DNA of 64,000 bases from Bromus sterilis (Eukaryota > Streptophyta > Magnoliopsida > Poales > Poaceae), in NCBI GenBank assembly GCA_950022295.1, contig OX465600.1:293925782-293989781 (forward strand), given 5' to 3'. This document shows, one piece after another, positions 44,153 to 54,269 of this stretch (its first letter is position 1; each line of letters opens with the position of its first letter). The position numbers and the translations under genes are program-made. The notes beneath the pieces are model-generated. The model ran no database searches. It was not told the origin of the DNA and saw nothing but the letters and a program-made list of their open reading frames with translations.

Positions 44153-44447
44153 TATCAGTTTTGACAAGGTTTTTGTTTTGCAGATAAATTGATGAAATGA
44201 TTGTCTCTTTGTGCCACTTAGAAGTGTGATCCTTTGTAGAACTATATTTTTTCCATTCTCTTATGATGTAGTTCTCTGGATCATACAAATAAATAATTTG
44301 TGGTCTGTGTTTTATTGTCCGATCTATGATAAGTACTGATTACTAACTTGCTTGTGAAATAAGATACATTCCAAATTACCATTTGCCTATAGGGGGCCCA
44401 TTTTATCGTCTCGCCTAGGGGCCTCAGAAATCTGTGGACCGGTCCTG

Positions 44448-45209
44448 CAGAGGATAGAGGAGGAGATAGCCATGCATGGCGGTGGCGCATTGAAGGAGCT
44501 CGCAGTTGGGTGGTTGGGATGGTGATGGGATGGGAGGAGTAAATTGGGTTCTGCTGGGGACAGGCAGGCCGGTGGATCATGGATAGGAAGAAAAAGAAAA
44601 CGCATCCACATGTTTTCACTGTATATCGATCCACGGCTGCAATTTCACCTGGACGCGCTTGTCTGTGACAGATTCATGGTGATTATGTGACCATGAATTT
44701 TTTGGGCGTGTAGCTCTACTCTGGAGGAAGAGATCAAGAGAAGGTGTTTGCTTGGGTGGGGGTGGTCGGCTGGGGTAAATGTGGGAGTATAAGCTAGATG
44801 GTTCGGCTTGGAGTTCAAATGCCTAGCAAGGTTTTCATTTGGCACCGTAACTTTTTCTGTAATTTAAGTACAGTAGGTACCTAATTTTTGCAGTGATGAT
44901 GCTTGGAAAATAGCTGAACGGTTGGTTGGTTGTTGGAAGGGACGCTCTCTGTAGGTAGCTGTGGCGAAGTGCTGGAGGAATGTTCCCACAGGTGCAGCTA
45001 CAGAGGAAACAATTAGCCATAGAGTATCCCCATAAATGCTGTTACTTGGAATATAATTAGTGAAGCAGATTCGCTAAGCATGTACGATGAGAGGGACACG
45101 CTAACGGCAGCTACATGTGCAGAGGTTGATGCAAGCTTTCTTTCTTACTCCGGCCAGCATAAGCAGGGATTAAAATTCAGTGCTACTACAACCGATCATT
45201 TTTAGTTTC
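44448..45209. other. No supported gene
   Basis: About 760 bp of mixed composition. Open frames on both strands are short and without recognisable motifs. Confidence 0.4.
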
Positions 45210-45420
45210 AGTTTTCTGGATTCAAAATGTGAACCTCTTGACACGAATTTTCTCTGGCTTTGGCGGCCTCCAAAATAGTTGAAGGATCATGGCATTCTTC
45301 TCCGTACAATGGAACATATTAGTCAGACTGAAGGTGAAGGGGAGATCAAAGGTAAGGAAGAACAAGATAAAATTCAGAAAAGTCTCAGACCAGCCATGAA
45401 CTGAATCACTACTCACTAGC
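45210..45420. repeat. Direct repeat, copy 1 (copy 2 at 46398-46585)
   Basis: About 200 bp shared by both places, starting near GTGAACCTCTTGACAC and ending near AATCACTA.TCACT, with several small gaps. The copy at 46398 adjoins a LINE fragment, so the repeat may be LINE-derived. Confidence 0.7.
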
Positions 45421-45849
45421 CATTCTTCTAGAATAACAAGATATAATCTGGCTGCGTGATTAATAACATGAAGCTACCTAAAATGCCCCTGATGCCTCAG
45501 CATTTGGTGTGATCCTTGTGTTCATTTGACTGGTCCTCCTAATCCTCCATGTGCAATGGTGGCTTGATTTAGTTGATTTAGCTCGCTGTCAAATTAAGAA
45601 GATCACTGAACTTCGCTATACTTAGTGTATTAAGGATAAAATTCATACTGTTCTCGTACTCTTAGTGTTCATGGTCCTTTGTTATGCAATCCTGGTGTAC
45701 TTAGGATTCCTCTGATCTAGTTGTTAGTCTATCTGCACTACTGTGTTTGAATTTGCATAGTCATCTGAATATAATATGAATCTTTATTGTTCCTGGGCTC
45801 TAGCTAATGCACAAGTGTTCAGTGCATGCTCTAGTTTCTTAGAGTAACT

Positions 45850-46397
45850 ATAGCAGAGCCCTTATCCCGTGGACCCTTATAACCGCGATAAGAATAGAGA
45901 AAAGCGCGCGATAAAGGTAAAAAACGGTTGTGGCAGAATAGAACCGCAAACCAGACCCTCAATCGTGCTCTCGTCATGTACAAGAGAATGAATAAGTTTC
46001 TTCTGGTGCCTATCATTGGCAACCCCTTGGAAATATCTTCCTGAATGAATTGAGATTGAGAATGCTGGTACCATTTGAGTTCCTCTTCTCTCAGAATTCG
46101 AGCTATCTGTGCATTGGATTGACTGTTGATCTCAATTTCTTGCACAGATAACGTTGAACCTCAGCCTTCCAAATTATCAATGATAGACGAGTGACGAAGC
46201 TTCACTTTTTTTAGTAAACCCACAGTATGTCCCAACCACTAAGGAATTTACATGTTGCACACATTCTGTTATTCCATTTGTGTATTGGGGTATTCCCAGC
46301 GACAAGTTTTTCCCACACCTTCTTGACCATATCATGAAAACCATCACGGTGCAGCCAACCAAGCCCGAACTTGAACTTGAACTTGAAATTTCTAGAT
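45850..46397 (-). pseudogene. LINE ORF2 fragment, minus strand
   Basis: Frames on the minus strand give FKFGLGWLHRDGFHDMVKKV followed by GNTPIHKWNNRMCATCKFLSGW, then ILREEELKWYQHSQSQF and VANDRHQKKLIHSLVHDE. This is the order of the linker between endonuclease and reverse transcriptase in plant LINEs. Several frame changes and a stop between the pieces show decay. No RT catalytic box is included. Confidence 0.5.
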
Positions 46398-46604
46398 CCA
46401 AACTGTGAACCTCTTGACACAGAATTTTCTCTGGCTTCGGCCTCCAAAATAGTTGTTGAATCATGGCCTTCTCCTCCATAGAATGAAATATATTAGTCAG
46501 ACTGAACGGGGTCAGAGGTAAGAAATAACAAGATCAAATTCAGATAAGTGTCAGAGCACTCATGAACAGAATCACTATTCACTTGCCAGGCTTAACTGCT
46601 TAAG

Positions 46605-46860
46605 ATTACTGCACGGTGCCTTCAGATATGGAGCTCTGAAAGGATTGGAAACGTTTCCACACAGCTTCCCCTCGCCCGTGAGCTGATCGCTCGCCTCGAC
46701 GCCGCCCAAGATCACCAGTTTGAGTAGTCTCTCCCGTTCATGCTTTCTAGAAGATACCAACCGGTTGATCCTCTCCTCCCTCTCTTTCTTCATGCTACAA
46801 AGCTCGGCTTCTCGGCGTCGGACAATTCTAGCCTGGAAAGCATTCTAGCCTTGCACACTA
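46605..46860 (+). pseudogene. LINE ORF2 fragment, plus strand
   Basis: The plus-strand frame CLQIWSSERIGNVSTQLPLA, continuing RELIARLDAAQDHQ, resembles the same linker region of grass LINEs (AREVIARLDAAQ-type). It is broken by a TAG after QFE. It is opposite in orientation to the fragment at 45850-46397. Confidence 0.4.
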
Positions 46861-47337
46861 AATTGAATTGTTTTCAAAAACATTTAAGATTAACACCAAT
46901 CAATTATAAAATGACAAATTCGTAGATATAAGGGTTGCAGTTCACAATGACCCAAAACCACAGTCCACAATAATCAAACACTTTCGACCAAAGAAAAGTA
47001 GCGGTAAGGTTTCTGGGAGTGCCTTTCAGTATTCAACTCAGATGTATAACTACAAGAACTATGGTTTCAAAGCCAGTAACGAGTATTCAACATGCGTAGA
47101 GCAAACTCTATAAAAACATGCATATGTAAACTAAAAACGTTCTAATTTGCGTTCACCAAAATGATGGGTGATAAGTATCCATCTCTGTTCTGATATTCAT
47201 CAGAGTTTCTCAGCTTCTAACGTGAACATGGTTTGCGATCTCATTTGCATTTGCGGACATACACAACTAAACAATGAGAACACTTGAACTAAATCTAACA
47301 CAAGTAAAATGAACAAACCTTGAGATGATTCTTTCGC
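46861..47337. other. No supported gene
   Basis: AT-rich sequence without motif. Confidence 0.4.
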
Positions 47338-47834
47338 ATCCTTCAAGCAAGAACCAATCTTCCATCTGCTACCTGTACAATTGTTCAATGTCAGTCTCTT
47401 GTTGAGATAGCAGAAGCAGTCTAGAGTATTACATTAAACAATGTAAAAGTGTCCTCTTGTACACTCTGACCATGGCATTAGTATTTTTTGGAAAAACCCT
47501 ATTGATTTGCTTAATCTTTCGCCAAAATTCCAATATAAATTATGGGTAAATTTTTTGAAAAAAATATCATTCTTAACAATCGTTGTAGCCTTACTATAGC
47601 GACCATGCCTACCCTCGGACCCTCTAATTACTTAGACATGACTAAGTAACTATACACTTATTCATCATGAAGAAACAGTAGGAATTGGGCCACTGAATGT
47701 TATTCAACAAATATAGGCACTGAACCAAAATCCACTCTAACAAGAAATACCTTAAGTACTTTCTCAGAAGAATCTTTGCTAGAACGATACTGATGATAGC
47801 CCGGAGGCGATTCTGAAGGCATGGAGACAGTTCC
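47338..47834 (-). pseudogene. Possible exon remnants of an unknown gene
   Basis: Two minus-strand stretches have good splice borders. One spans 47834-47752 (TGCAG acceptor, AAG/GTATTT donor) and encodes VSMPSESPPGYHQYRSSKDS SEKVLK. The other spans about 47391-47338 (TACAG acceptor, CAAG/GTTTGT donor) and can encode SRWKIGSCLKDAKESSQ. I do not recognise the protein. An open stretch upstream (48050-47835) could be a further exon. There is no start codon context or continuing frame, so this is a weak call. Confidence 0.3.
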
Positions 47835-48028
47835 TGCATTAAGAGAAAAGCTTACTCTAACTTTAAGTGGGCAAACGGGGTAAATACCATGCATAACCAT
47901 TCCTAAGTTGCAAATCTGTTCTGTTTGGGAAATTAGATTAGATATATCAACATAATCACCAAAAAGAAGCATGGGTGCAGCCTTAGACTGATTGTTTTCT
48001 TTACTAACAAATTGCAGAAACAACATCG

Positions 48029-48635
48029 GTACCATATGTCTAGACCACACACCATACCCGCAACGCCAGAATATTCAAGAAGCTCAATTTCTCTACAGAA
48101 TATATGTCTTTAAATACTCTGAACAATGTCAATCCATAATTTCAGGTCAGTTGTATTCAGACTGAACATTTTGCTACCACTACCAGAACATTAACAATCA
48201 GCCAAACATCAAATCTTCACAGTTTTTGCACAGTATGACTTTTGTGATGGTGAGCAAAACTGCTAGAGCAGAAAAACAAAATATCCAGCACAGGCAGACA
48301 CATTGCTTGTGACCAAACAGAGGTACCATATGTCCATACCAGTATACCACACACCATACCGCAACATCAAAATATTCAAGAAGCTCAATTTCTCTACAGA
48401 ATATCTGTCTTTAAACACTCTGAACAATATCAATCAATAATTTCAGATCAGTTGTCTTAAAACTAAATATTTTGCTACCACTACCATAACATTAACAATC
48501 AGCCAAACATCACATCTTCATAGCTTCTGTATAAAATGACTTTGCTGATAACTATTGTGACGGCGAGCAGAACTAACAGAACATAAAAACAAGAATTCAG
48601 CACAGGCAGACACATAGCTTGTGACCAATCAGAGG
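48029..48635. repeat. Tandem duplication, about 300 bp x 2
   Basis: 48029-48322 and 48323-48635 both run from GTACCATATGTC to GTGACCAA.CAGAGG. They differ by substitutions and by an 18-20 bp insertion in the second copy. No coding sequence. Confidence 0.8.
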
Positions 48636-48867
48636 AATCAATATATTAAGAAGACAAAACTTAGGTGGTCAGTTAAAAAAACTGTACAGAAGCGATTGAG
48701 TGAAAACATCCTACAGGCAGTTGAGATACCTACTGAACAAGATTATTAAGAGGTGGATTCATGGATATATAATGCAGAACACTGGTACCATCGAATGGTA
48801 TTGCCTTTGAAGCGGAGAGCTTCCAATCACCTTCTCTTGGTACATGTCCACGGTGACGATGTGCTTC
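48636..48867. other. Flank of the Ty3 insertion, no gene
   Basis: About 230 bp up to the LTR start at 48868. Confidence 0.4.
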
Positions 48868-49765
48868 TGTGGAACAGCCCACATGTAACAAGCTAGCAAA
48901 CACCATGTAATTTACTTCCTCTGTTGGATTTGTAACTTGGCATGGTGGATGTGTATGTCATTTCATGTGATGATTTAAATTGGCATTGAGATTGAAGTCA
49001 TGTTGGGTTGTTTTCTTTTGCATCCAAAGTGGTTCAAGAAGGGCATTGGGGGAATTTTCCTTGTTGCATGCTCACTCTTCTTGACCCCAATTTTGGCCTA
49101 GCCATTTCTTTTGCCTTTGCAAGGGTTTTCAAATCCTCAAAGCATTTTTGCCATCATCAAAAATAGAAGCTCTAGTTCAAGTGATTTTTGAAATTCAAAT
49201 GAGCCCACACTTTTGTTGTTGCCAAAAATGCCTAAACCATTTTTAGAATTTGAGGAATAATGCAAGGATTAAGAATTTCAAGCTCATGGAATTTTGAACC
49301 TTTTGTTCTTCTCTCAAAAACTCCCCAAATGCCTTTTCTATTTAATTTTAATTAGATTTGGTACTGTTTGAATTTTTGGGGAAGTTTCTCTGCATCCAAA
49401 ATTATGCAACCAATTTTGGATGATCTGGCTTGAGACAAGGAGTTTTTAAAAATATATTTCATATATTTTATCTCCTTTTTCCCTTTTCTTTTCCTTCTCT
49501 TTTCTCCGCAGGAATTCTTTTATTCAAAAGGGCCTAACCCTTTTGATTTCTCCCTTTCCAGCAAAGCCTGGCCCATCTGGGCCTCTGGCATCCCGCGGCC
49601 CATCCACTTTCCAGCGAAGCGGTACGGGAGGGGGGCTCGTGCGCCGTTGATCTGGAATCGGGCGGCGTGGACAGACCGCCTTTCCACGTCGTCTTCCTCC
49701 CCCTCTCACAGCCGACGCCGGCATCGACGTCGACGCCCGTCGACGTGGCTGGAGGGAGTCCCCCC

Positions 49766-50104
49766 TTATATTCCGCGCTCCCGAGCTCAGGAAACCCCCT
49801 AGGGTTCCATTCCTCCCCACTTTTTCCGCCGCCGCCGCCGCTCGTGCGAGATCCCCTCTCCCCTGTTCCGCCGGACGCCATGATTCCGGTGAGGAATTCG
49901 CCGCCGCCTCGCCTCGATTCCTCGGACTAGCGTCTGTTCCGTGCCATCCGTGGCCTCACCTTACCGTTTGCTTCTCGCAGGCATCAGGGAGAGGCTGCTG
50001 AACGCTCCCGCGACGACGACCTCGCCTTCGACCCCGTCTGCTTCCCCGTTGCCGTCGACCTCCTTCCTCCGTCCGCGTTGCGAGTCGTCAACGACCACCC
50101 CTAG
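49766..50104 (+). promoter_or_regulatory. LTR promoter with intron-like structure
   Basis: A TATA-like CCTTATATTCC at about 49764 is followed by a GC-rich leader. An ATG comes at 49880 (GACGCCATGATTCCG) with a GTGAGG donor at once after it. An acceptor CTTCTCGCAG at 49971-49980 opens a GC-rich stretch that ends CCCCTAG/GTGAGC at 50104. The pattern looks like a spliced 5' leader. The ATG would reach a stop after ten codons if spliced. The same layout is in the right LTR (59590-59930). Confidence 0.4.
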
Positions 50105-50599
50105 GTGAGCGAGACGACGTCCACCTTCCTCCTCGTAGCAGTAGCAGTAGGTTCCGCGCGTGTGTCCGCGCAGTCGTCCGCTGTGGCACGTTCTGTGGTG
50201 CCGCCGGTGAGGTCCGTGACCCCGGCGTGGTCTGGACAAGGGCGTGCGTGTCGTGGCCGCGTCCAGGTCACGCCTGTGACCTTAAATATGATAGCTTGGC
50301 GCCTTCCCTAGGAGTTTGCACGTTTTCTCAAGTTCACTGAAGGCCGTGGCCGCAGAGTTTTCCGGTGAGGCTCGCGTCGCCGTTGCTGCGGCTTCGGTGC
50401 CTCGCAGACCAGGAGCGGGTAGCTGGATATGCCCTCTACGCGCTGCACATCACCGTCCAGTCGCCGGCGTAGCGTAGCAGTGGTGAGGTTCGACGCCGTT
50501 CCGCGCCGTGCACTGTCGGGTCGGGTCTCTGACGAAGTTCAGTGCATGGGTGCGTTTGGGTTAACCGCGTTAGCCCCCCTGTATGTGCAGAGAACGATT

Positions 50600-50668
50600 C
50601 GCAGTGTAGTGGAAAGGGAGACTTGCTCGCGCCAGGGAGACCTGGGTTCGAACCCTGGCTCGCCCCCC
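50600..50668 (+). other. tRNA-like segment (T-arm / B box)
   Basis: GGTTCGAACCC at 50645-50655 is a full match to a tRNA B box. It can form a T-arm with a 5-bp stem (two G-T pairs) and 7-base loop. The upstream AGTGGAAAGGGAGACTTGCT is reminiscent of a tRNA D-arm and anticodon stretch, but no matching acceptor stem is present. It looks like a tRNA- or SINE-derived relic fixed in the LTR. The right LTR carries it at about 60470. Confidence 0.35.
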
Positions 50669-51845
50669 CCCTTTTCTTTTGATTTTACTCCGAGGCTGAC
50701 AGCCGGGGCCCTCACGTCAGTGAGTGGGCTGCCCGTGGCCAGCAGGCCGAGTCCCGTGGGCCAGTTGAGTGGGCTCGGTCCAGCCGGGCCGTGGAGTGGA
50801 GTTGGGCCCCGAGCGCCCGAGGCTGGCCAATGCGCCAAGTCCTCCTTTTTCTTTTTCTTATTTATTTTGTTCTCTTTTCTGTTTGAATTCAAATTTGAAT
50901 TTGCATTCAAATTCAAATCTGTTTTTGAACAACTTTTGCATTCATGGGCATGCCTTATATGATTTTGGGGTAGCTTGAGCTACTGACCAACATGGTGAGG
51001 TCCATTTTTGCATCTGACCCCTTTCAAGAATTGAAGTGTGGTTATTTTGCAAATAAGCCCCTTTCTTTTCCTTGTTTTTGTCAAGCTGGTCAAATTTCAA
51101 AGTTACCCATGACATATATGGAATTGGGGTAATTTTGCACAAGGAATTGCATGGTGATGATGATTTGTTCATCTGAGCCCTTTTCAAAATCCATGTGGTG
51201 CAATTTTGCACTCAGCCCCCTGAACTTCAGTTGAATTTGCAACTGCCCTTACAAATTCAACTTGAGACATATCATATATGTTTTTGGGGTGCTTTTCTGC
51301 AAGGATTTCAGCAGTGATGTTTTCATGATGTTTTGAGCAACTCATGAAATCAAGGTGTGACCACCTGGTTTAGAAGCTTTCAGATCTTTCTGCCTGCAGC
51401 ATTTCAACTTCAGTGCATTTGAAATGTTGCTCATCTGATCTTTTCAAGTCTGTTCCAAGTCATCTTCTTTCTTCAAGTCAGCCCCTAGCATATTGTCACA
51501 TGCCTAGTGGCTGGCCTCCATCAACTGTTGCACCTTCCATGTGTCAACTTCACCGACACTACTCCGTCTCCGGAATCATTGTTTTGCTTTCATGTTATTT
51601 AAATTCTTGTAATGCTTTGTTGATCATGTCATGCTATCATGCTACTTGCACCTAAATTAAGGCTTAGACCAAAGCCATTACAATGTAAATAAATGCATAC
51701 GAAGTTGATGACTTGTCGTCATCACCGTCATTTAAAGTTGGCTAGACAGGGTCACATCATGTAAATAAAACTTGAACATGCCATCCTTGTTTGAGTTTGC
51801 ATCAGTTGCTTACTTGTGTGTTTTCCTTGCCGGTATCTTACGTTA

Positions 51846-51965
51846 GCACCCGAGACTGACGAGGAGACTTACGTGGAGCTGTCCGACACCGAGCACGAGG
51901 GTACCGTGGGTGCTGCTTCGACTACCTTACCAGGCAAGGGGGAGAACTGTGTCATTACTTTATAA
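51846..51965 (+). other. Acidic exon-like stretch inside the LTR
   Basis: After an ACGTTAG acceptor-like site the frame reads PETDEETYVELSDTEHEGTV and ends at TAA 51963-51965. Codon-like composition differs from the AT-rich surroundings. A partner stretch lies at 53133-53222. Its role is unknown. Confidence 0.3.
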
Positions 51966-53132
51966 CTTTCTGCTCATGCCTAGCTGTAGGTCTAGAACGT
52001 TGTTGCTTGATCCCATCTACCGTATATGCCATTTTTAAACCCATACAACCATGATTCCCCACATCCCAGCAAACCATTGTACTGCTAAGTTACCGCTGCT
52101 CAGCCATTGCTTAGTATGGATAGAAAACCTGCTGCTTACCCTATATGTTTATGGTTGGGATAACATGCTATAAAAGAAGTTGGTTGATATTTATTATTGT
52201 TAAATGATGTTAATTTATATTCGACGAAAGGTGGAAGGCTGGACTATTTCGTCTGGTGCTTTGTTCCATTTGAGTCACCTAGGACCCGAGTTCCGGGTAT
52301 TGTGTTTCTTGACGAGCGTGCCTAATCGTGTGTGGGGTTTTATGGGGCCCCCTTGTCTTACCTACCTAGCTTCGTACAATTCCAGTGGTGGCCCGAGCTG
52401 ATTTACATTTGCAACTGCGTGTGTGTTGGTAGGTACCCCAGCTGTTTTCGAAACAACCCGGGCCAGTGGAGGCATGGTTTCTCTCGTTGGTCCACACTTG
52501 GCGAGCTAGGGGTCCCCTGAATATTCGGGTGTGACTTACCGACCTTGGCCATACGGTAGAGACCGATTCGAGAGCGTGGCCAGCTTTTGAGTTGGGTGTC
52601 GACTCACCGGGGGCCACCCGGAGTTGTGCGTTGTTAGATAGAGGGACTCTGACGTTCCGGAGTTTCAGGCGCTTACCTAGCCAAGTGGAAACCGGGCGTA
52701 CATGCGACGTCTATAATGGACAGTTGGTACACCCCTACAGGGTAAATCTTTTCGAAAAGCCGTGTCCGCGGTTATGGACTACTTGAGACCTACTCCTTGT
52801 TCATAGAATAACATCAATTATAATCATGTTATAAAACTTGACAAACCGTGTGCGTGCCTTGGTTGTCTTTCTTCGTCCAGGGGGACCGAGAGGGAAACGA
52901 GGTTGTGTTATGTTTGCGTAAGTAGGTGAATAGCCGACCTATGACACGTTGTCAACGTAACTTCTTGGATCTCATCTTATTCCTGATAGAACGAGTAACC
53001 ACCATATATGCTAGTACGGCTGCAACCTGTCTACGTCTTTACCTTATCTGTAGCGTTAGTTATTCCGTAATGACATGTTCTCACCCCCGTTTACATTTCT
53101 GCCTTTATCGCTTTGCCTGATCGGCCGCTGCA

Positions 53133-53222
53133 GTGGACTACTACCTCGACCCCAGCACCGGACGTTACTTCGTGGAGGTGCCCCCGGAGGATGACGACGA
53201 GTACGAGTACCTCGACCAGTAG
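53133..53222 (+). other. Second acidic exon-like stretch inside the LTR
   Basis: After a GCTGCAG acceptor-like site the frame reads VDYYLDPSTGRYFVEVPPED and ends YLDQ with TAG at 53220-53222. Together with 51846-51965 it resembles the last exons of a small acidic protein. Confidence 0.3.
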
Positions 53223-53586
53223 GATCTTATAGTTGGGTTCAGATGTTCCCGTGGGTGGATATTTATGTGTAGCCCTCTCTAGGGCAATTTGAATCTTGAC
53301 CGTACTCGGTCCCTACTATGCTTCCGCTTGATGTATTGATGTATTGATGAGATGTACTCTTGATGATGTTATATTATTAGACAGTGGCGTTGTATGCCCT
53401 GCTTTATGTACCTATCTATATGTATTTCCTTTCTTATAGAGTTATGCTTATATACCTGTTGTCGAGAATCCGGCAGCGGCACGAGTGCGAGTGTCGTGCG
53501 CCGGTGGCGTTTGATGCGCTTCTAACTCCGACCGGACGCGAAAGCGACTAGTTAGAGTTAGTACCGCATCAGGGGCCTTACAACTT

Positions 53587-53598
53587 GGTATCAGAGCA
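53587..53598 (+). promoter_or_regulatory. Primer binding site, initiator Met tRNA
   Basis: TGGTATCAGAGC four bases after the LTR end. Confidence 0.9.
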
Positions 53599-54269
53599 GG
53601 ACTGACTGTAGGACCCTTTACTGGCCGAATTTGAGTCTAGAAACTATTTTGGTAGTTATATAGGAAAAAAATTCGGAGAGTAGGATCTCTTTCTGTTTTC
53701 TCCTTATCCCACCCTCCCACCCCTTTTTCCGTGAGGAAGTGAAACGATGTTTTGTCTCTGCAACTTATCCCCTTTCAAAACAACCTAGGTTCTCGTTTAC
53801 ATGAGGCTCCGATTCCTCTATAATTTTTTTGCTAGCGATGAGATGTGTTGGCGTCTTTGAGACCACTTAGCCACCACTTGGGGTTGACTGCTCTACCTCG
53901 CTTATGGCGTACCCCAGGTGAAACGTCCATACAGGATTGATGGGCATCCTATGGTAATATGGATGTGGTGTCTTTCCACTATGGACGACCGTGATGGCGG
54001 GCCGCTCAGGGCAGATGGCTCATTGTCAGGTTTCCAACCGCTCGTATATATTGTTGTGTGCTCGCTAGCAGATTATTATCTTGGATTCGGATGTTCTTGG
54101 TTTGGGAATTCCAGTAGCACCTAGCTATCGACTTTTCGAGTTAACCTGGGTGGAATTTCAGCTTTCGGCTTTCTCATACCTCCTGAGGAAGTTTTGTTGC
54201 CAATATTGCTTTAACTTCTGGTTACTTCAATGATTCAATCATGTTCTCATAAGTGTTCCTGTATACAGG
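53599..54269 (+). other. Untranslated leader of the chromovirus
   Basis: 670 bp without a convincing frame. Confidence 0.6.

Larger units (their letters stand above)
40749..44447 (+). mobile_element. Possible hAT-like repeat with CAGGGCCGGCCC ends
   Basis: The left end reads CAGGGCCGGCCCTTAG. The right end, reverse complemented, reads CAGGACCGGTCCACAG, an imperfect terminal inverted repeat. CAGGG ends occur in grass hAT-type repeats, but no 8-bp target duplication is visible, so the class is uncertain. The inside consists of two tandem copies of a 918-bp unit (40888-41805 and 41806 to about 44447). The second is interrupted by a solo LTR and a Stowaway MITE. No transposase motif is recognised. 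Confidence 0.5.
48868..53582 (+). mobile_element. Left LTR, 4.7 kb
   Basis: The start TGTGGAACAGCCC is the damaged form of the TGTAACAGCCC seen in the right LTR; the end is GGGGCCTTACA, so the original ends were TGTAA...TTACA. It contains a promoter-like region (TTATATTCC near 49766), splice-ready short exons, a tRNA-like T-arm (50645-50655) and two acidic exon-like open stretches (51846-51965 and 53133-53222). Confidence 0.9.

Noticed and set aside
40749..44447. Firm assignment to the hAT superfamily
   Set aside because: No 8-bp target duplication and no transposase could be found, so it is listed as possible only.
49524..49930. Frames of 87-115 codons repeated at 59349-59755
   Set aside because: They lie within the chromovirus LTR pair, overlap the GC-rich promoter region on both strands, and lack motifs.
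50600..50668. A functional tRNA gene
   Set aside because: A B box and T-arm are visible, but there is no acceptor stem pairing and no proper A box.
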